A stretch of 64,000 bases of DNA, from NCBI RefSeq assembly GCF_900102195.1, contig NZ_FNBE01000018.1, positions 98,796 through 162,795 of the forward strand, given 5' to 3'. The first letter of the stretch is position 1. Each line of letters starts with the position of its first letter. The translations under genes were made by a program, and so were the position numbers. The DNA is from Pseudonocardia oroxyli. Lineage in GTDB: Bacteria; Actinomycetota; Actinomycetes; Mycobacteriales; Pseudonocardiaceae. The notes beneath the pieces are model-generated. The model was not told the DNA's origin. It did no database searches and saw only the letters and a list, made by a program, of their open reading frames with translations. Below are positions 24,631-33,216 of this stretch, in pieces.

Positions 24631-25638
24631 TCATTCCGCCTTCGGTGCGCGGGAGATCAGCTCCTTGGCCATCTCCCGCGCCGAGTAGCCCTCGTGGCAC
24701 ACCCGCCGGACGGCGTCGGCGATCGGCAGCTCCACGCCGTGCCGCTCCCCCAGCTCGCAGATCGACAGGCAGGACTTCACGCCCTCCGCGACCTGCCCGT
24801 GGTTGGCCGCCTCGGCCCGGGCCAGCGACTCGCCCCGGCCGAGGTGCTCGCCGAAGGTCCGGTTGCGCGACAGGGGCGACGAGCACGTCGCCACCAGGTC
24901 GCCGAGCCCGGCGAGCCCCGCGAACGTCAGCGGGTCGGCGCCCAGCGCGGCGCCGAGCCGGGAGGTCTCGGCCAGCCCGCGGGTGATCAGCGAGGCGCGG
25001 CTGTTGTCCCCCAGCCCCATCCCCGCGGCGATCCCGACGGCCAGCGCGATCACGTTCTTGCCTGCGCCACCGAGCTCGCACCCGACGACGTCCGTGTTCG
25101 TGTAGGACCGGAAGTAGTCGTTCGACGTGGCCGCCTGCAGGGCGAGCGCGCGCTCGTGGTCGGAGCAGGCGATCACCGTGGCCGTCGGCTCCCCGGCGGC
25201 GATCTCGCGCGCCAGGTTCGGTCCGCTCACCACCGCGACCTGGGCCGACGGCACCTCGGCCACCTCCGCGATCACCTCGCTCATCCGCTTGAGCGTGCCC
25301 AGCTCCACACCCTTGGCCAGCGAGACGAGGGTGCGCCCGGGCGGCAGCAGCGGCTTCCAGTCGGCGAGGTTGCCCCGCAGCGTCTGCGAGGGCACCGCCA
25401 ACACCACGGCGTCCACGCCCGAGAGCGCCGCGGCGGCGTTCGTCGTGGCGGACACGGTCTCGGGTAGCCGGATCCCGGGCAGGTAGTCCGGGTTCTCGCG
25501 GCGCTCGGACACCGCGGTGGCCACCTCGGGCCGCCGGGCCCACAGCACGACATCGCGGCCCGAGTCCCCGACGACCTTCGCGAACGCCGTGCCCCACGAG
25601 CCGGCGCCGAGGACGGCGACGCGCGCGAGGGCCGTCAC
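24631..25638 (-). CDS. gpsA: Glycerol-3-phosphate dehydrogenase (NAD(P)+)
   Basis: The protein has 335 residues. The N-terminal Rossmann motif VAVLGAGSWGTAFAKV (about 7-22) is followed by VVLAVPSQTL, SLAKGVE, VVSGPNLAREIA, GAGKNVIALAVGIAAGMGLGDN (catalytic lysine) and GLAGLGDLVATCSS, all typical of GpsA. It makes sn-glycerol 3-phosphate from dihydroxyacetone phosphate for phospholipid synthesis. GTG 25638 overlaps the stop of plsC (GTGA), so the two lipid-precursor genes are coupled. The plsC-gpsA-cofC neighbourhood matches the mycobacterial arrangement. Confidence 0.95.
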   Translation of the reverse strand: MTALARVAVLGAGSWGTAFAKVVGDSGRDVVLWARRPEVATAVSERRENPDYLPGIRLPETVSATTNAAAALSGVDAVVLAVPSQTLRGNLADWKPLLPPGRTLVSLAKGVELGTLKRMSEVIAEVAEVPSAQVAVVSGPNLAREIAAGEPTATVIACSDHERALALQAATSNDYFRSYTNTDVVGCELGGAGKNVIALAVGIAAGMGLGDNSRASLITRGLAETSRLGAALGADPLTFAGLAGLGDLVATCSSPLSRNRTFGEHLGRGESLARAEAANHGQVAEGVKSCLSICELGERHGVELPIADAVRRVCHEGYSAREMAKELISRAPKAE

Positions 25639-26360
25639 GAGTCGGTCTCCGGAGCGGCGATGGGGGCGTGGCGGTAGAAGTCCGCGGGGGCGGTCTCCCC
25701 GCGCACCTCGGCGAGCAGCTCCCGGCACCGGGTCATCATCAGGTCCGTCACCTCGCGCAGCACGGTGGCGTCGACGGGCTTGCCCCGGTAGGCGCTCAGG
25801 TCGATCGGCGCACCCCCGCGGACGTGCACCGTGGTGCGCGGCAGCGGGCGGAAGCGCTTGCGGTAGTGGTCGTAGATCTCCCGGGTGCCCCAGTGCACCA
25901 CCGGGATCACGGGGACGTCCGAGCTGAGCGCGAGCCGGGCGGCGCCGGTGCGGGAGTGCATCGGCCAGCCGTCGGGGTCGCGGCTGATCGTGCCCTCCGG
26001 GTAGATCACCACGACCTTCCCGTTCGCGAGCCCGGCGATCCCGTCCCGCAGGCTCTGCTGCGCGTCCGCCGAGTCGCGGTGCACGGGGATCTGCTCGGAC
26101 CCGACGAGCACCTTCCCGAACACCGGCACCCGCCAGAGGCTCGCCTTGGCGAGGAACCGCGGCACCCGGCGCGCGCTGTGCACCCACAGGGCGGTGTAGA
26201 GGGGGTCCAGGTAGGAGATGTGGTTGGCGACGACCAGCGCCCCACCCGTGGCGGGCAGGTACTCCCGCCCTTCGTACCGGGGGCGCCCCACCAGCCACGA
26301 CGACGGGTAGAACACCGCCGCCGCGAGGTCGACCCAGAAGCCACCCTTCTCGCGCGTCAC
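25635..26360 (-). CDS. plsC: 1-acyl-sn-glycerol-3-phosphate acyltransferase (PlsC family)
   Basis: The protein has 241 residues. The acyltransferase motifs are in order: NHISYLD (HX4D, about 46-52), the PVFGKVL and VHRD segment, YPEGTISRDP (EGT), and VIPVVHWGT. It acylates lysophosphatidic acid at the membrane and gives phosphatidic acid. A short hydrophobic stretch at the N-terminus (FWVDLAAAVFYPSSWLVG) should hold it to the membrane. GTG/ATG choice is clear at 26360. It is divergent from cofC with 55 bases between the starts. Confidence 0.9.
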   Translation of the reverse strand: MTREKGGFWVDLAAAVFYPSSWLVGRPRYEGREYLPATGGALVVANHISYLDPLYTALWVHSARRVPRFLAKASLWRVPVFGKVLVGSEQIPVHRDSADAQQSLRDGIAGLANGKVVVIYPEGTISRDPDGWPMHSRTGAARLALSSDVPVIPVVHWGTREIYDHYRKRFRPLPRTTVHVRGGAPIDLSAYRGKPVDATVLREVTDLMMTRCRELLAEVRGETAPADFYRHAPIAAPETDS

Positions 26361-26415
26361 GCCCCTGATCCTTCCTTGTCCCGTTACCCGAGGTCCACCC
26401 GCCTAGGATGAGGAT

Positions 26416-27048
26416 GTGCGTGCCGGACTGGTGGTGCCCGTCAAGGGTCTCGACCGGGGGAAGTCGCGCCTGCGGGGCGCCGCGGACGGCGGTGTCGGCG
26501 ACCCCGCGCGGCACGCGGAGCTGGCCCTCGCGCTCGCCCTGGACACGATCGACGCCGCGCTCGCCGCGCCCTCGGTCGCGGAGATCGTCGTGGTGACCGA
26601 CGACGAACGCGTCGCCGCGGCGCTGACGGGCACCGTCCGCGTCGTGCGGGACGAGCCCGCGGGCGGGCTCAACGCCGCCTACCGCCACGGCGCGGCGGCC
26701 CTCTCGGCGGGGCTCGCCCGGGGCGCCCTCCAGGCCGACCTCCCCGCCCTGAAGCCCGAGGAGCTGGAGGCCGCGCTCGCCGGGCACGCGCGCGCCTTCG
26801 TCGCGGACGCCGCGGGCACCGGCACCACGCTCCTGCTCAGCCCTGCGGGCACCCCGCTCGACCCCCGCTTCGGCCCCGGCTCCGCCGCCGCACACGTCGC
26901 CTCCGGCGCGGTCCCGGTCGGCGGCGGGCTCCCGGGTCTGCGCCGGGACGTGGACACCGAGACCGACCTGCGCGAGGCCTGCGCCCTCGGCGTCGGCAGG
27001 CGCACCGCCGCCCTGCTCGTCTGCGCAGGCACACCCCACATCGCGTGA
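26416..27048 (+). CDS. cofC/fbiD: Phosphoenolpyruvate/2-phospholactate guanylyltransferase for coenzyme F420
   Basis: The protein has 210 residues. LVVPVKGLDRGKSRL is the nucleotide-binding start of the CofC fold; VVVTDDERVA, LQADLPALKPEEL (ADLP acidic motif) and FGPGSAAAH complete it. It activates phosphoenolpyruvate with GTP, the step before F420 side-chain assembly. GTG 26416 has AGGATGAGGA upstream. In mycobacteria the gene is next to gpsA and ppk as here, except that an 11.5-kb block now separates it from ppk. F420 could serve oxidoreductases elsewhere; the LLM-type enzymes nearby look FMN-dependent rather than F420-dependent. Confidence 0.9.
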   Translation: MRAGLVVPVKGLDRGKSRLRGAADGGVGDPARHAELALALALDTIDAALAAPSVAEIVVVTDDERVAAALTGTVRVVRDEPAGGLNAAYRHGAAALSAGLARGALQADLPALKPEELEAALAGHARAFVADAAGTGTTLLLSPAGTPLDPRFGPGSAAAHVASGAVPVGGGLPGLRRDVDTETDLREACALGVGRRTAALLVCAGTPHIA

Positions 27049-27138
27049 GCCGAGCCGTTCCCCGCGACCGCCGCCCCGGCTATCCTCGCGGGTGGGACCC
27101 CAGCGCCGCGGTGTAGGTATCTGGGAGAGGTATGGCGC

Positions 27139-27870
27139 ATGGACGTCCCCGCTCAGGCGCGGCGGCACCCCCGGTCGGTCGGCGGGCCCAACGAGCCCCG
27201 GAACCGCTCGGCCCGGCTGGTCCACCAGCTCATCCGCTCCTCGATCAAGTCGGGGCTGCTGCGCGCGGGCGACCCGCTGACCGAGGACGACCTCGTGCAG
27301 CAGCTGCGGACCACGCGCTCGTCGGTCCGGTTCGCCCTGCAGCTGCTGGCGGACGAGGGGCTGGTCACCCGGCAGCGCCGCATCGGCACGTACGTGCACG
27401 CCAAGCCCGTGCAGATCCCCATGCAGGACGTCGTGGACACCCAGGCGGGCGGGCCTCTGGACTACCGGCTGATCGGGGACGACACGTTCCCCGCGCACGG
27501 GCTCATCCGCAGCCGCATGCCCACCGACCGCTCCCAGCTGCGGATGATCGAGTACCTCATCTCCAGCGAGGGCACCACGATCGGCACCCTGGTCGCCTTC
27601 CAGATCGACCCGAGCATCGACATGTTCGAGCACCGGTCCGCCATCCACGACATCGCCACGACGTTCGAGGCCATCTACGGCAGGCCGTTCGGCCGGATGC
27701 AGACGTGGATCGACGCCGTCGACGCGGACGAGCAGACCGCGGCCCTGCTCGGAGTCAGCCCGGGGGCGGGGCTGCTCGTGCGGGACCAGACCCTGTCCGA
27801 CGCCGACGGCGTCATCCACGAGTTCGCCTACGCGCACTACCGCGCAGACATGGTGTCATTCCACAGCTAG
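27139..27870 (+). CDS. GntR-family regulator with UTRA-type effector domain
   Basis: The protein has 243 residues. The winged helix (about 25-95) has IKSGLLRAGDPLTEDDLVQQLRTT and SSVRFALQLLADEGLVTRQRRIGTYV. The C-terminal 140 residues (DTFPAHGLIRSRM to ALLGVSPGAGLLVRDQTL) fit a UTRA ligand domain. It is convergent with the substrate-binding protein gene (4-base overlap of ends) and is the only regulator in the transporter-monooxygenase block, so it probably senses the imported compound. Start ATG 27139 has GGGAGAGG upstream. Confidence 0.85.
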   Translation: MDVPAQARRHPRSVGGPNEPRNRSARLVHQLIRSSIKSGLLRAGDPLTEDDLVQQLRTTRSSVRFALQLLADEGLVTRQRRIGTYVHAKPVQIPMQDVVDTQAGGPLDYRLIGDDTFPAHGLIRSRMPTDRSQLRMIEYLISSEGTTIGTLVAFQIDPSIDMFEHRSAIHDIATTFEAIYGRPFGRMQTWIDAVDADEQTAALLGVSPGAGLLVRDQTLSDADGVIHEFAYAHYRADMVSFHS

Positions 27871-29534
27871 GGCGACACCGTCCCGAAGTTGAAGTAGTCG
27901 ATCCAGTTGTCCGAGGTCCAGGCGTAGCCGGTGATCCGGCTGGAGACCAGCACGTTCGGCTGCACCTGCCCGATGAACACGATCGGCGCCTCGTCGAGGT
28001 ACATCTTCTCCGCGGAGTTCCAGGCCTGGCCCGCCTGGTCGGACAACGCGTCCGGCAGGGTGTTGCCGTAGGCGAGGGCGTCCTGGAAGGGCTTGTAGTA
28101 CCAGTCCGCGAAGTTGTTCGCGCCGTTCGGGGCCGTGTAGACGAGCAGCTCGTACGGCGGGGTGAGGGTGATCGCGTAGTCCCGCAGGATGAAGGCCTGC
28201 GAGGTGTGGTTGGTCCGCTGCTGCGCGAACTCCGACGCGGGCATCTCGTCGATCGTGATGTCGAACCCGGCCGCCTTGGCCTGGGTCTGGATCTGGATGG
28301 CCGCCTCGCGGACGTCCGGCTCGGCCGCCGACACGGCCAGGGTGAACCCGACGCCGTTCGGGAACCCGGCCTGCGCGAGCAGGGCCTTCGCCTTCGCCGG
28401 GTCGTAGGTGTAGTCGGGGAACCCGGCGTTCGAGTAGCCCGGCGCGTCGTCGAGCAGGAAGCCGGGACCCTTGCGCTGGGCGAGCCCGCGGTAGACGTTG
28501 TCGATGATCTGCTGGTAGGGCGTGGCGTAGGCCATCGCCTGCCGGACCAGCGTGTTGTCGAAGGGCGCCTTGTTGGTGACCAGCGGCATCATGATGTAGG
28601 TGTTCGGGTTGCTGACCTGCGGCGCGATCAGGTTCGGGTCCTGCGACAGCGTCGCGGAGTCCGCGGGGGTCACGTTCTCGGCCAGGTCCGCGTCACCGTT
28701 CTTGACGGCGTTGGCACGGGTACCGGGGTCGGGCACGATCCGGATGTTGATCGTCTTGACCTTCGGCGGGCCGAGCACGAAGTCGTCCCGGGCGGTCATG
28801 GTCACGGACTGGCCGGGCTTGTAGTCGGTGACCTCGTAGGGCCCGAAGCCGTAGTTCGGGTTCTGGGCGGACCACTTGACCGCGTACGGGTCGTCCGGGG
28901 TCACGTGCTTCTTGAGCTCGGTGCTGTCGTAGATCTGCCCGCACAGGTCCGAGAGCAGGGCGAGGAACGTGGTGCCCAGGCCCGCCTGCGGGATGGTGAT
29001 GGTGAAGGTCTTGTCGTCGATCTTCTTGATCTGCTGGGCCGGGTCGGTCAGCGAGGGCGCCATGATGCCCGCGGCCAGCGACCCCGGGGTGCCGAACTTG
29101 CGCTCGTAGCTCCACAGCACGTCGTCGCTGGTGATCTCGTTGCCCGAGGCGCTGATCGCGTTGGAGAGGTGGAAGGTGTAGGTGAGCCCGTCCGGGCTGA
29201 CCTCGTAGCTCGACGCGAGGTACGGGCCGTAGTTGTAGACGTCCTGCTGCTGCACTCCGCGGCCCTGCGGGGAGTCGACGAACGGCTTGCGCAGCAGCGT
29301 GGCCTGCACGTTCTTGCCGGGCTCGAAGCCGCCGAAGCCGTCGTCGAGGGTCCAGGTGATGCCGGTGTCGGGGGTGACGATCGTCATCGAGGCCCCGTCA
29401 CCGCCCGCGGCGGTGCCCGGGTTGTTCGCCGACGAGGAACAGGCCACGGCGAACGCCGTCACCGCGGCGAGGGCCAGGGCGGCGCGGGACCGTCTCCATC
29501 GACCGGTCCCCCCGGGGGAGCGGAGTGCGGACAT
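27867..29534 (-). CDS. ABC transporter substrate-binding lipoprotein (SBP_bac_5, Dpp/Opp/Nik type)
   Basis: The protein has 555 residues. A basic start, hydrophobic stretch and lipobox AVAC (lipidated C32) mark a lipoprotein held to the outer face of the membrane. The mature part is a family 5 binding protein (YEVSPDGLTYTFHLSNAI, ITSDDVLWSYERKF, VRQAMAYATPYQQI, YDPAKAKALLAQAGFPNG). Family members bind peptides, nickel, glycosides or opine-like and heterocyclic compounds, so the ligand is open. ATG 29534 has AAGGAGA. It ends the operon that starts with the flavin monooxygenases. Confidence 0.92.
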   Translation of the reverse strand: MSALRSPGGTGRWRRSRAALALAAVTAFAVACSSSANNPGTAAGGDGASMTIVTPDTGITWTLDDGFGGFEPGKNVQATLLRKPFVDSPQGRGVQQQDVYNYGPYLASSYEVSPDGLTYTFHLSNAISASGNEITSDDVLWSYERKFGTPGSLAAGIMAPSLTDPAQQIKKIDDKTFTITIPQAGLGTTFLALLSDLCGQIYDSTELKKHVTPDDPYAVKWSAQNPNYGFGPYEVTDYKPGQSVTMTARDDFVLGPPKVKTINIRIVPDPGTRANAVKNGDADLAENVTPADSATLSQDPNLIAPQVSNPNTYIMMPLVTNKAPFDNTLVRQAMAYATPYQQIIDNVYRGLAQRKGPGFLLDDAPGYSNAGFPDYTYDPAKAKALLAQAGFPNGVGFTLAVSAAEPDVREAAIQIQTQAKAAGFDITIDEMPASEFAQQRTNHTSQAFILRDYAITLTPPYELLVYTAPNGANNFADWYYKPFQDALAYGNTLPDALSDQAGQAWNSAEKMYLDEAPIVFIGQVQPNVLVSSRITGYAWTSDNWIDYFNFGTVSP

Positions 29535-29594
29535 GGGTGTCTCCTTCTTCTGGGGTGGGTGGGGGGAGGTCGGTCGTCACGGGACGGGGGTGGG

Positions 29595-30452
29595 TCAGTC
29601 GTCCCCGAAGAGCCGGCGACCCACGCCGGACACGGCGAACACGGTGAGGGCGAGCGCGACGGCGGGGAACAGCGCCGACCACCACCGGCCGGAGGCGGCG
29701 CCCGGGGCGCCGATCGCGATCATCGAGCCCCACTCCGGGGTCGGCGGGTGCAACCCGACGCCGAGGAACCCCAGCCCCGCGGTGAGCACGATCGCCGAGC
29801 CGAACACCAGCGAGGCGTTCTCGAGCGCGGGCCAGGACGAGTTGGGCAGGACGTGCTTGGCGATCAGCACGAGCTCGGAGTCCCCGGAGACCCGCGCCGC
29901 GTCCAGGTAGGCCTCGCCCCGCACCCGCAGGACCTCGGCCCGGACCAGCCGCGCCTGGTTGGGGAGCAGGCAGACCGTCAGCGCCACCGTGAGCGACGGG
30001 ATCGAGGCGCCGAAGAACGCGATCAGGACCAGGCCGATGATGATCGCCGGGACGGCCTGCACGAGGTCGAGCGCGCGCGAGACCCCGCGGGCCAGGGTGC
30101 CGACCGGACCGCGCCGGGACTCGTTCATCCCGACGACGAGCCCGATCAGGATGCCCAGCGAGGTGGCCAGCACTGTGGTGATCAGCCCGATCAGCAGGTT
30201 GTTGCGGGTGGCGGCGATGGTCCGGGAGAACACGTCCATGCCCGCGGAGTCGGTGCCGAACCAGTGCGCGCCGCCGGGCGGCAGGTCCGGCCGGTCCACG
30301 ACGTCGATCGGGCTGAAGGGCACCAGGACCGGACCGAGCACGGCGAGCAGCACCAGGATCGCCGCCGGGACCAGGGTGACCGACGCGATGCCGGGCCGCC
30401 TGGTCCGCCTGCGCCGCGTGTCGCGGTCCGGGGTGTCGAGAGCGAGGGCCAC
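29595..30452 (-). CDS. ABC transporter permease, DppC type
   Basis: The protein has 285 residues: cytoplasmic N-tail, an oppC_N-like first helix, the GGAHWFGTDSAGMDVFSRTI segment typical of DppC/OppC, and a five-helix permease core with the ATPase-contact loop EAYLDAARVSGDSELVLIAKHVLPN. It pairs with the DppB-like protein encoded 3 bases upstream to form the channel. GTG 30452 is the start. Confidence 0.93.
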   Translation of the reverse strand: MALALDTPDRDTRRRRTRRPGIASVTLVPAAILVLLAVLGPVLVPFSPIDVVDRPDLPPGGAHWFGTDSAGMDVFSRTIAATRNNLLIGLITTVLATSLGILIGLVVGMNESRRGPVGTLARGVSRALDLVQAVPAIIIGLVLIAFFGASIPSLTVALTVCLLPNQARLVRAEVLRVRGEAYLDAARVSGDSELVLIAKHVLPNSSWPALENASLVFGSAIVLTAGLGFLGVGLHPPTPEWGSMIAIGAPGAASGRWWSALFPAVALALTVFAVSGVGRRLFGDD

Positions 30453-30455
30453 GGC

Positions 30456-31502
30456 TCAGCCTCCGGCGGTCGCGACGCCGGGGCGGCGCCGCGGATCGAG
30501 GGACATGGTGACGACGTCGACCAGGAAGAACACGATCAGCGACACCGCGCCGACCACCAGCAGGAACCCGCGCAGCGCCACGAAGTCCGCGCGGGTGACG
30601 GCCTGGACCGCGTACTCCCCCATCCCCGGGATCGCGAACAGCTGCTCGACGACGACCGCCCCGCCGACCATGAACCCGAAGATGGTGCCGAACATGGCGA
30701 TCGTGGACGGCAGCGCACGCCGCCCGACGCTGAGCAGCACCATCGGCCGCGACGCCCCGGACGCGATGCGGAACCGGGTGGCCTGGGCGTTCTTGGCCTG
30801 GTCCAGGGAGCGGATGAACAGCTTGAGCAGCATCGGTGCGTAGGCGACGACGAGCACTCCGATCGGCAGCCAGAGGTGCTGGATCATCGACGACATCAGC
30901 ACGGTGTCGCTGGAGAGCAGCGCGTCGAGGAACGGGAAGCCGGTGGTGCGCGGGGGTGCGTTGAGCGAGGTGGCGTAGCGACCGATCGGGGCGGGCGCCC
31001 AGTGCAGGACCGAGTAGAAGACGAACACACCGGCCACCCCGAGGCAGAAGTCCGGCACCGCGCCCGCGGCCCGGGCGTAGGAGGCGATCACGCGGGACAC
31101 CGCGTTGCGCGGCCGGAGCACCACGAGGAACCCCAGGGCCAGCGCGAGCAGCGCGGAGATCGTCATCGCCATCACCGCCAGCTCGACGGTCTCCGGCAGC
31201 CGGGTGCTCATCTCGTCCATCACGCCGATGCCACTGATGATCGAGTTCCCGAAGTCCAGCCGCACCGCGTCGCCCAGGAAGGTGGTCAGCTGCACCCAGA
31301 TCGGGTCCGCGAGCCCGAGCGAGGCCCGAGTGGCCTCGTACTGCTCGGGGGTCATCGGCTGCCCGCCCGAGAGCACGGCGACCGGGTCTCCAGGGATGAG
31401 CTTGACCAGGAAGAACACCACCAGGGCGAAGATCAGCAGGTGCAGCGGCAGGACCGCGAGCCTGCGCACCCACCAGCCGTTGCGCGTCCAGAGGTGTGTC
31501 AT
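30456..31502 (-). CDS. ABC transporter permease, DppB type
   Basis: The protein has 348 residues with six helices. The N-terminal LIFALVVFFLVKLIPGDPVAVL and the later KNAQATRFRIASGASRPMVLLSVGRRALPS (EAA-like loop) identify a DppB/OppB permease. Start ATG 31502 overlaps the ATPase stop by ATGA, showing translational coupling within the transporter operon. Confidence 0.93.
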   Translation of the reverse strand: MTHLWTRNGWWVRRLAVLPLHLLIFALVVFFLVKLIPGDPVAVLSGGQPMTPEQYEATRASLGLADPIWVQLTTFLGDAVRLDFGNSIISGIGVMDEMSTRLPETVELAVMAMTISALLALALGFLVVLRPRNAVSRVIASYARAAGAVPDFCLGVAGVFVFYSVLHWAPAPIGRYATSLNAPPRTTGFPFLDALLSSDTVLMSSMIQHLWLPIGVLVVAYAPMLLKLFIRSLDQAKNAQATRFRIASGASRPMVLLSVGRRALPSTIAMFGTIFGFMVGGAVVVEQLFAIPGMGEYAVQAVTRADFVALRGFLLVVGAVSLIVFFLVDVVTMSLDPRRRPGVATAGG

Positions 31503-32281
31503 GAGGGCACCCCCTCGGTCACGCGGTAGGCGTCGACCAGCGTCTGGGTGTAGGGGTGCTCGGTCTCGAACAGCACCCGGCCGACCGGCCCGCGCTCCAC
31601 GACCCGACCCTGGTACATCACGACCAGCTCCTCGGAGATGAACGCGGTGGCGGGCAGCCCGTGGGACACGAACACCAGCCCCGCGTCGTGGTTCTCGCAG
31701 TGCTCCTTGAGCAGGTTCAGCACGGAGCCCTGCACGGACACGTCCAGCGCCGAGACGGCCTCGTCGCAGACGATCACCGTCGGCTCCACCACGAGCGCCC
31801 TGGCGATCGAGAACCGCTGCCGCTGCCCACCGGAGACCTGGTGCGGCTTGCGCGCGGCCAGCGCGGGATCGAGGGAGAGCGCCTCCAGGGTGCGGTCGAT
31901 GGCCGCGTCCGCCGCCGCGGTGTCCAGCTCGAGCAGGTTGTGGCAGGGCTTGCGCAGCGCGTCCCGCAGCGTGCGCCGCGGGTCGAAGGACGACGACGTG
32001 TCCTGCGCGACGAGCTGCACCTGCCTGCGGAAGGCCCGCAGCGCGGGGGCGGACATCGAGGCGAGCGGCACCCCGTCGAACTCCACCGAGCCCGCGGTGG
32101 GGTGGTCCAGGCCGAGCATCATCCGCACGACGGTGGACTTGCCCGACCCGGACTCCCCGACGATCCCGAGCCGGGTCGAGGAGTCCACCAGCAGGTCCAC
32201 CCCGTCGACGGCGGCGTGCTCGGCGCCGCCGCGCCCGCGGAACACCCGTCGGACGTCGGTGAACTGGATCGTGGCGCTCAC
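31499..32281 (-). CDS. ABC transporter ATPase, DppF type
   Basis: The protein has 260 residues. Walker A is GESGSGKST, the Q-loop VAQDTSS, signature SGGQRQR and Walker B VIVCDEAVSALD, with the switch histidine in VFVSHG. It lacks the C-terminal oligopeptide extension seen in many DppF proteins. GTG 32281 overlaps the DppD stop by GTGA. It powers the importer together with the DppD-like ATPase. Confidence 0.92.
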   Translation of the reverse strand: MSATIQFTDVRRVFRGRGGAEHAAVDGVDLLVDSSTRLGIVGESGSGKSTVVRMMLGLDHPTAGSVEFDGVPLASMSAPALRAFRRQVQLVAQDTSSSFDPRRTLRDALRKPCHNLLELDTAAADAAIDRTLEALSLDPALAARKPHQVSGGQRQRFSIARALVVEPTVIVCDEAVSALDVSVQGSVLNLLKEHCENHDAGLVFVSHGLPATAFISEELVVMYQGRVVERGPVGRVLFETEHPYTQTLVDAYRVTEGVPS

Positions 32282-33168
32282 GCGGGCACCCCTTCGACGC
32301 GGGCCATCGTGGGCAGCCGCTTCCAGTCCGCGTTCTCCAGCCGCGGCACGCAGGCGATCAGGCCGCGCGTGTAGGCGTGGGTGGCCGTGTCCGCCAGGGT
32401 CCGCGACGGGCCCTGGTCCACGACCCGGCCCTGGTACATCACCACGGTGCGGTCGGTGAACGCCTGGCACAGCGCCATGTCGTGGCTGACCATCAGCAGC
32501 GCCGCGCCCAGCTCCTCGGTCAGCTCGACCATGAGCTGCATCAGCTCCCGGGACAGGGTGGCGTCGAGCGCGCTGGTCGGCTCGTCCGCGATGAGCAGCC
32601 GCGGTCGCGCGCTGAGGGCGATCGCGATCATCACGCGCTGCCGCATGCCGCCGGAGAGCTCGTAGGGCCGGGCCGCGAGCACCCGCTCGGTGTCGTGCAG
32701 CCCCACCCGGCGCAGCCAGTCCGCGGCGCGCGCCCGGACCTCCTTGCGCGAGAGCTTCTCGTTGTGCCGGATCACCGCGCACAGCTGCTGGCCGACCGTC
32801 CACACCGGATCGAGCGAGGTCATGGCGTCCTGGAAGACCACGCCCACGCCGGTGATCCGCTCCGGGATCGCCAGGGCGCGGCGCGCCCGCAGGTCCGCCC
32901 CGGCGAACGCCATCGCCTCGGCGGAGACCTGCGCCTCCGGCGCGAGGAACCCCGCGACGGCCATGCAGGCGTTGGTCTTGCCGGATCCGGACTCCCCCAC
33001 CACGGCGACCTTGTCGCCCGGGCGCAGGACCAGGTCGACGCCGTCGACCGCGGTGAACGGGCCGGTCGGGGTGGGGTAGGTGATCGTCAGGCCGCGCACC
33101 TCCAGCAGGGCGTCGGGCTGCGGGGTCGGGGTGGCCTGGGTGGACTCTTCCAGGGCACTGGTCGTCAT
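32278..33168 (-). CDS. ABC transporter ATPase, DppD type
   Basis: The protein has 296 residues. Walker A GESGSGKTN, Q-loop VVFQDAMTSLDP, signature LSGGMRQR, Walker B LLIADEPTSALD and switch MVSHDMA are all intact. The C-terminal THAYTRGLIACVPRLE segment is the oligo_HPY-type end of peptide/nickel importers. ATG 33168 has GAGGAG four bases upstream; the frame is open 13 codons further without a site. The gap to the monooxygenase A2 stop is 48 bases. Confidence 0.92.
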   Translation of the reverse strand: MTTSALEESTQATPTPQPDALLEVRGLTITYPTPTGPFTAVDGVDLVLRPGDKVAVVGESGSGKTNACMAVAGFLAPEAQVSAEAMAFAGADLRARRALAIPERITGVGVVFQDAMTSLDPVWTVGQQLCAVIRHNEKLSRKEVRARAADWLRRVGLHDTERVLAARPYELSGGMRQRVMIAIALSARPRLLIADEPTSALDATLSRELMQLMVELTEELGAALLMVSHDMALCQAFTDRTVVMYQGRVVDQGPSRTLADTATHAYTRGLIACVPRLENADWKRLPTMARVEGVPA

Positions 33169-33216
33169 GGGGCTCCTCGGCGGGTTCGGCGGGGCGGCGC
33201 TGCCCACTCGACAGAG

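Noticed and set aside
27132..31529. A 1465-codon plus-strand open frame across the ABC transporter genes
   Set aside because: It is antisense to five well-supported minus-strand genes and is made of Arg/Gly/Pro-rich low-complexity sequence typical of high-GC shadow frames.
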